In this document: positions 59,071 to 64,000 of the stretch, piece after piece | Position numbering within the stretch: the stretch's first letter is position 1 | Layout of the letters: every line of letters starts with the position of its first letter | Translations under genes and position numbers: made by a program | Source of the DNA: Sequoia sempervirens | Taxonomy: Eukaryota > Streptophyta > Pinopsida > Cupressales > Cupressaceae | Direction of reading: 5' to 3' | DNA length: 64,000 bases | Assembly (NCBI GenBank): GCA_007258455.2 | Contig: VDFB02321300.1 | Location: 124,001 to 188,000 of the forward strand | Notes under the pieces: generated by a model | The model's database searches: none | The model's input: the letters and a program-made list of their open reading frames with translations, nothing else | What the model was told of the DNA's origin: nothing

Positions 59071-60070
59071 TAGAATGTGTAGATTAAAGTGTCTCAACCT
59101 TTGAGTCCTGGCATTTAATTAGTTTGATTAATTAAGCTTACTTTGGATAAATATTGTATATTTATTTGATATCCTAAGTTGCCAACTTTATAATTCAAGT
59201 CATTCAAGGAGTTCCTATTTTTGTGGAGAAAATTGAGGGAAGCCAAGGAAGAAGCCACTTGCCACAAGGAAGGAACTTCTAGGAGAAAATTTGAGAAAAT
59301 TTTCTAGAAGTTCCATAGTGACGACATGTGGCATTCTCCCTTTCTTGTTGATATGGATTGATCCCTATTTTATAGGAAGTTGGGTGCCCCACTTGGAAGA
59401 TTCTATTTGATAGGGTTGAATTTCCAAATGTTTCCAATTTGAGCAAAATTAATTTGACAAGATCCTATGAAGATTTGAAGAGTCTTGTTTGAGTAGTTTC
59501 TGATTCGATGTTGAGTTGGAAAAGCAGTTTTTTGGTTTTATTAGCCTTAGGTTCCTAAGATAAGGATTTTATCCTATTTGTGTGGAATGGTATCCCTAGA
59601 ATAAGGATAATCTCAGTTTGTGATTGACAAGTTGAAAGAGAACTCATGGGTGTTGAGTTTTTTTAGTTATAGTTTTATAGGTTGAGCTAGAAGTTGTGGA
59701 TTTTCTCCTTTATTGTATATTTTTAATCTAAGAGGATATGGAGATGGAATATTCTATTCTAGGAGCCTCTATTTCTAATTTATATATGTACTTTCCATGT
59801 TAGAGTTGATAGGTGAGAGAGATTGAATTCGCAAGGGTTATGCTGCTAGATTTTCTCCAGATGGAATATGATGTAAATCTCCATGTAAGGGCTTAGAGCT
59901 TGCAATTGTATTTTAATTATGTATTTTTTTCTGAATAATACAATGGATCTATGCTTTTGGAGTGTGGGGTTATTTACCCGAAAGGGTTTTCCCCATGTAA
60001 ATATTTTTGTTCATGTCTTCTATTTTAATCTTTCATATTTATTGAATATGTTTAATGCATGTTGTTGAAA
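59071..60070 (+). mobile_element. Copia-type LTR, boundaries approximate
   Basis: From TGTAGATTAAAGTGTCTC, through a TAATTTATATATG TATA-like site near 59778, to the GTGTGGGGTTATTTACCCGA followed by AAGGGTTTTCCCC block at 59961-59992. This GGGTTT..CCCGAAAGGGTTTTCC phrase is characteristic of copia LTR U5 regions. No PBS was found after it, so it may be a solo or truncated LTR. Confidence 0.5.
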
Positions 60071-63000
60071 TTGGTTGATCTTGCAAGCTCTAAAATTGCA
60101 TGAACTTTCCTCTAAGGATTGATGGTGTGAAATTAACTATGTATGATTTCGCTCTATTTCATAGTAGTACGTGTGTTTTGAGGTTCTCTAAAGAAACGTA
60201 GCTTACCAAAGGCACCTACTAATTTCAAATGTCTATTCTTGGATGAACCAATTTCCCTTCAATAATTATCACTAGGTCAAGAGTGACTAGTTGTAATGAC
60301 CTCTTTTGTAGCTACTAAATACTATGTACATACATTAAAAAATGCTTGTAATGTATTTTTTCCTTTAGATAGTTTCCTTTTTATTCCATAGACATTTGCA
60401 AAATATGAATTTACTAAACATGATCTTCTAAGAGATACAATAGTTATGTTTTGATTTAAGGTTTTCCCTAGTTTTTGACATTAAACCATGAACAAAATCC
60501 ATTAATCTACTCTTATTTTCTATATTAATGGTGAGAAGATGAGGTTAAGGGTTTGAGTTTTTAAGGCCAGTGCCTCATTGGATATCAAAATCACATACAA
60601 CCATTAAAATTTTAAACAAAAAGTTGTAGCAACTTAGATATGATATTGTGAAAACACATCTACATATTAATCCTTCAAAAAAATCATAAAAATTACTATG
60701 CAACATAGATAAGACCAATAGAAAAACAAGTTCACATTTATTTAAGCCCCTAAGACAATTATCTAATCTTTGTTACATTTACACCAATAATTGTGATGAA
60801 GAAATATCTTAAAGTAGTAAGAAACCTATCATATTCTACTAAACAAGATCTTTCAAAATTCTTACAACTAATCAAGGAGACATTATTACAAATTATTTTC
60901 TTTTGTAGCTATCTTCCTACAAGTTTTGAGTGACTTCTCTAATGGTAGATAGACTAATAATTGTGGAAACCTAGGTAGAAATATATTTTTTAAAATTGTC
61001 AAGAATCTTGGATAACCAATCATTTAAATTAATAAAAAAATTGAATATATACATCTACAACTTGAATACATGAATAATGAATAAGAAAAATATGAATATA
61101 ATGTCACATAGATCCATTATGCCCTGGTTTCCATCATGATAAATTCTCTACATAGTAAACACCCCTTTACAATCTATAAATAATTGAAAAAGTGAAATAA
61201 TTCTCCATGCACATGCCACACCTCTAAGAATTAATGGAATATAAATTTTCAGTTCTAGCATGGGAAAGGAACCCTTGAAATTTGCTAAAGCAATGGACTA
61301 GAGATGGTGTGCATGCTTTTGTTTTGTGATCTTGACTGCCCCAATAAGTTAGGCCATGGGCATAACACTACATCTTGCAATATTGAAAATATAAATTGAG
61401 TTCAAAGAACATACCAATCACCATAAAAATAATTTCATTAAAATTGTCTATTAATATACTCATCAATTGTGGCCAAATCATGTGAAGAACTATAGGAAAT
61501 CCATAAAATCTATTATGAAAATTAATTTCTTGCAAGATTTGATATGCTACAATAACTCAAGCTTGGACATGGAATATTTCCTCATTGAATGTATTCCTTC
61601 TTTATCATTAAAAATGGTTTATATGTGTTCTTTGGGGGGTGCATGGCCAAATTAGGCCATGAATGAAACCCTAACCGCTTTATAGCTACTCACCAATGAA
61701 TACTCAAATTATACAATTGCACCAAAATCAGACTTAGATATCTTAGGAAGTTAAAATACACCTTTGATTATTTTTAGTACTTTATTTGACATGTCAAGTC
61801 CTTTTTCAATGACCACGTAGCTTTCTAGGTCATTCTAGTGAGCTACAGATAAATTGGAAAAATGGGTAGGAATGTTAGATTTTGAAGCTTAGGAATAACT
61901 CATAGAAAAACCTATGGTCAAAATTTCAAACTTTGGAGAGGATCAAGAATTCATGCTATAATATAATGAAAGAAAGAGGAAGTTTGAAAGAGGGACCCTA
62001 GCAAGGAAAAGGTTTTTGAGATTTCAAGATGATTGCAAGCTTTTGAGGTTGAAGTAAATTAGTACCAAATTAGGAATTGACTATTTAAATGTGACTTTAA
62101 AATACTTAGGGAAAAATAATGAAGTAGGAGTCAAAGTTTGGAGAAGCATGGAGTAGGGTACTTAGGAAACAGATGGTCTAGCATCCTAGTTTGAAAAGCT
62201 TAGAAACTTTTGGAGACTGAAAAGGTGATTTCAACATGACAACATGATAATGTCAATGGATATGACTAAATGGAGAACATTGAAAATGGATGACATTAGC
62301 ATTGTATAAAGATGATGTCAACAAGGATGGACTAGCTCATAACTCTAATGGAAGGGTCATATCTACAAAGGGGGAATCAGAGAGGTAAGGTTTGGATGAA
62401 AGTGATTATAGGGGATGGGAAAGTATGAAATCATGGAAAAAAATAAAAGGGGACAACCTATAAGGCAAACAACTAGGTATTTGGAATTGGATATACAATG
62501 GAATTGGTACTAGTTGATTATTAGGACTAGCACCCCACCGATGCAAGAATTTTCTAAAGAGAAACTCAACACTTTGGGCTGAATATGAATGGAATGATAT
62601 CCCTAATAATTTGAAAGGCCAAAAAACCACACCTAGAGACAAATTTAAACAAGGGCATGAATGGGTTGTCAAGATCGATAGGATGGATATATGATCATGT
62701 GGACAACCTTGACAACCTAAAACTCAAACAACTTATATAACTTGAGGAAATGACCCCTTTGACTTCAATATTTATAATTTTTTGGGTCCTCTTAAAGATA
62801 TTGAAGCACAACCAATACACATAGACACCACATAACACACTTGGGATAAACTGTGGAAAAATAAAAACCAACTTATACTTTCTTAGATTAGTCATCAATA
62901 ATAGGTCAATGGGGTTTGACACATAAAAAAGGAAGGGACTCAAGTAAGAGAATTGACATGCCAAGATTGAGTCCCAACACAACTAAAGATAAAAATATTT

Positions 63001-64000
63001 TTTCATAACTCAAACATTAAATCACCTCTACATTTGATTTTTTCTAAAATCATAAAGTATCACAATCAAAAGAACCAATAAGCAACACAAGCATAAATAT
63101 AAGTGAGAAAATCACATATCAACATCTTCAAACCTAATACACTATTAAGTTCTCAAAAAAATCTCTTGTTTTCCTATAAGAAGTCTAAAATTTGACATTG
63201 TGGGCACAAGATATGACCTATCAAATCAAAGAGAAAAAGTGGCTTCCAACTAGTATTTTCTATCCACAACAACAAAATCTAGAAAAAAAATACCACAAAC
63301 AACACTCGAAAAGATGTTTTTTTAATTTATGAGAATATGAAAATTTGACTACCTAAGTGAAATTTATGTACAAAAAATACCCTCCTTTAACTGAATTCAT
63401 ACTAGCCTTGGTGTCTTGAGGTCGATCCCCTAGTTGCATGTGGTGGTATACAAGAAAAATGTAGGTGACTATGGCTAGTAACGGCAGTAGCCCAGCTAAG
63501 GGGAGATTTGACACTTAATGTGTAGCAACCAATATTAGAGACCCAACACACATTGATTGGGTGTAACTAAGGGCTAGCCCCCATGTGATAGCAGGTGAAT
63601 CTTGCTATCTAGTCCACCATATGATCCTATGTTGGAACCCAAACCTTTTTTTAAATAACTCTACAAACCATCCTAAACTTTTAAAATATTTTTCTTTATC
63701 AATCATTCATCTATAGCTTTTTGACATATGTGAAGAATATTCTATAAGATCTAGTGAGTATACCATAGAATGACAAAAATGACTACACAACCATACAAAC
63801 TATATAGATTCCATATAGTTATACAGACAACAACAATTGAATATTCCTCCATTCCCCAAAAAATACCCTTTCATTTTGTAAACCTCATAGTGTTTTATAC
63901 AAATCCATAGGTTTTTGAGCCTTTTGGTCTCAATGTTGAGGTCCATTTTTATCCAAGATATTTCCAATAAAATATCACCCCTAAAACCCACTTACAAAAT
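60071..64000. other. No recognisable gene; weak SINE-like trace
   Basis: AT-rich sequence without coding motifs. At 63410-63640 a locally GC-richer block with a B-box-like AGGTCGATCCC stands out but was not identified. Confidence 0.3.

Overview
This window looks like repeat-dominated nuclear DNA from a seed plant with a very large genome, most likely a gymnosperm such as a conifer. It is AT-rich and nearly all of it can be assigned to layered, decayed mobile elements: Ty3/gypsy and Ty1/copia LTR retrotransposons, a LINE-mobilised insert, and CACTA, hAT and Mutator-like DNA transposons. There are tRNA-Met type primer-binding sites, LTR target-site duplications and in-frame stops throughout. 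The organism call is inference. No bacterial, organellar, rRNA or CRISPR signal was seen.

Layout: 1-530 is the end of a CACTA transposon. 1196-5690 is a decayed Ty3/gypsy pol (RNase H, RT, RNase H, integrase), split by a solo LTR at 3783-5091; another solo LTR sits at 6180-6891. 7895-12469 is a deleted Ty1/copia element (LTR, gag, RNase H remnant, hAT MITE, LTR). 13192-17645 is a structurally complete gag-only LTR element on the minus strand (5-bp duplication CTATT) with another LTR nested in it. 20200-23715 is a copia LTR split by a LINE-type insertion (18-bp duplication) carrying an RNase H end and an unfamiliar 638-codon reading frame. 25562-25950 is a solo LTR (duplication AATTG).

28460-35672 on the minus strand is an unfamiliar retroelement: an LTR-like segment, a leader holding about a dozen short perfect or near-perfect hairpins, and a long reading frame split by a Mutator-like insertion that later suffered a tandem duplication. 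37952-38528 is a hAT MITE with an 8-bp duplication, lying just upstream of the one plausible host gene: an intact 114-codon ORF at 38624-38968 with a polyadenylation signal. 40133-47331 is a full-length but inactive chromovirus (LTRs, PBS, gag, protease, RT, RNase H, integrase, chromodomain, PPT) with a 14-copy hairpin-forming minisatellite before the 3' LTR.

50600-51590 is a gypsy gag remnant, 51560-52250 (minus) a plant-mobile-domain (PMD) remnant, 52826-54000 an LTR fragment, 54438-58525 a 5' portion of a Ty1/copia element (LTR, PBS, gag, protease, start of integrase), and 59071-60070 another copia-type LTR. The remaining sequence to 64000 has nothing I recognise beyond weak repeat traces. 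Most decayed reading frames are broken mainly by TAG, TGA and TAA codons rather than frameshifts, which fits cytosine deamination of methylated, silenced elements.
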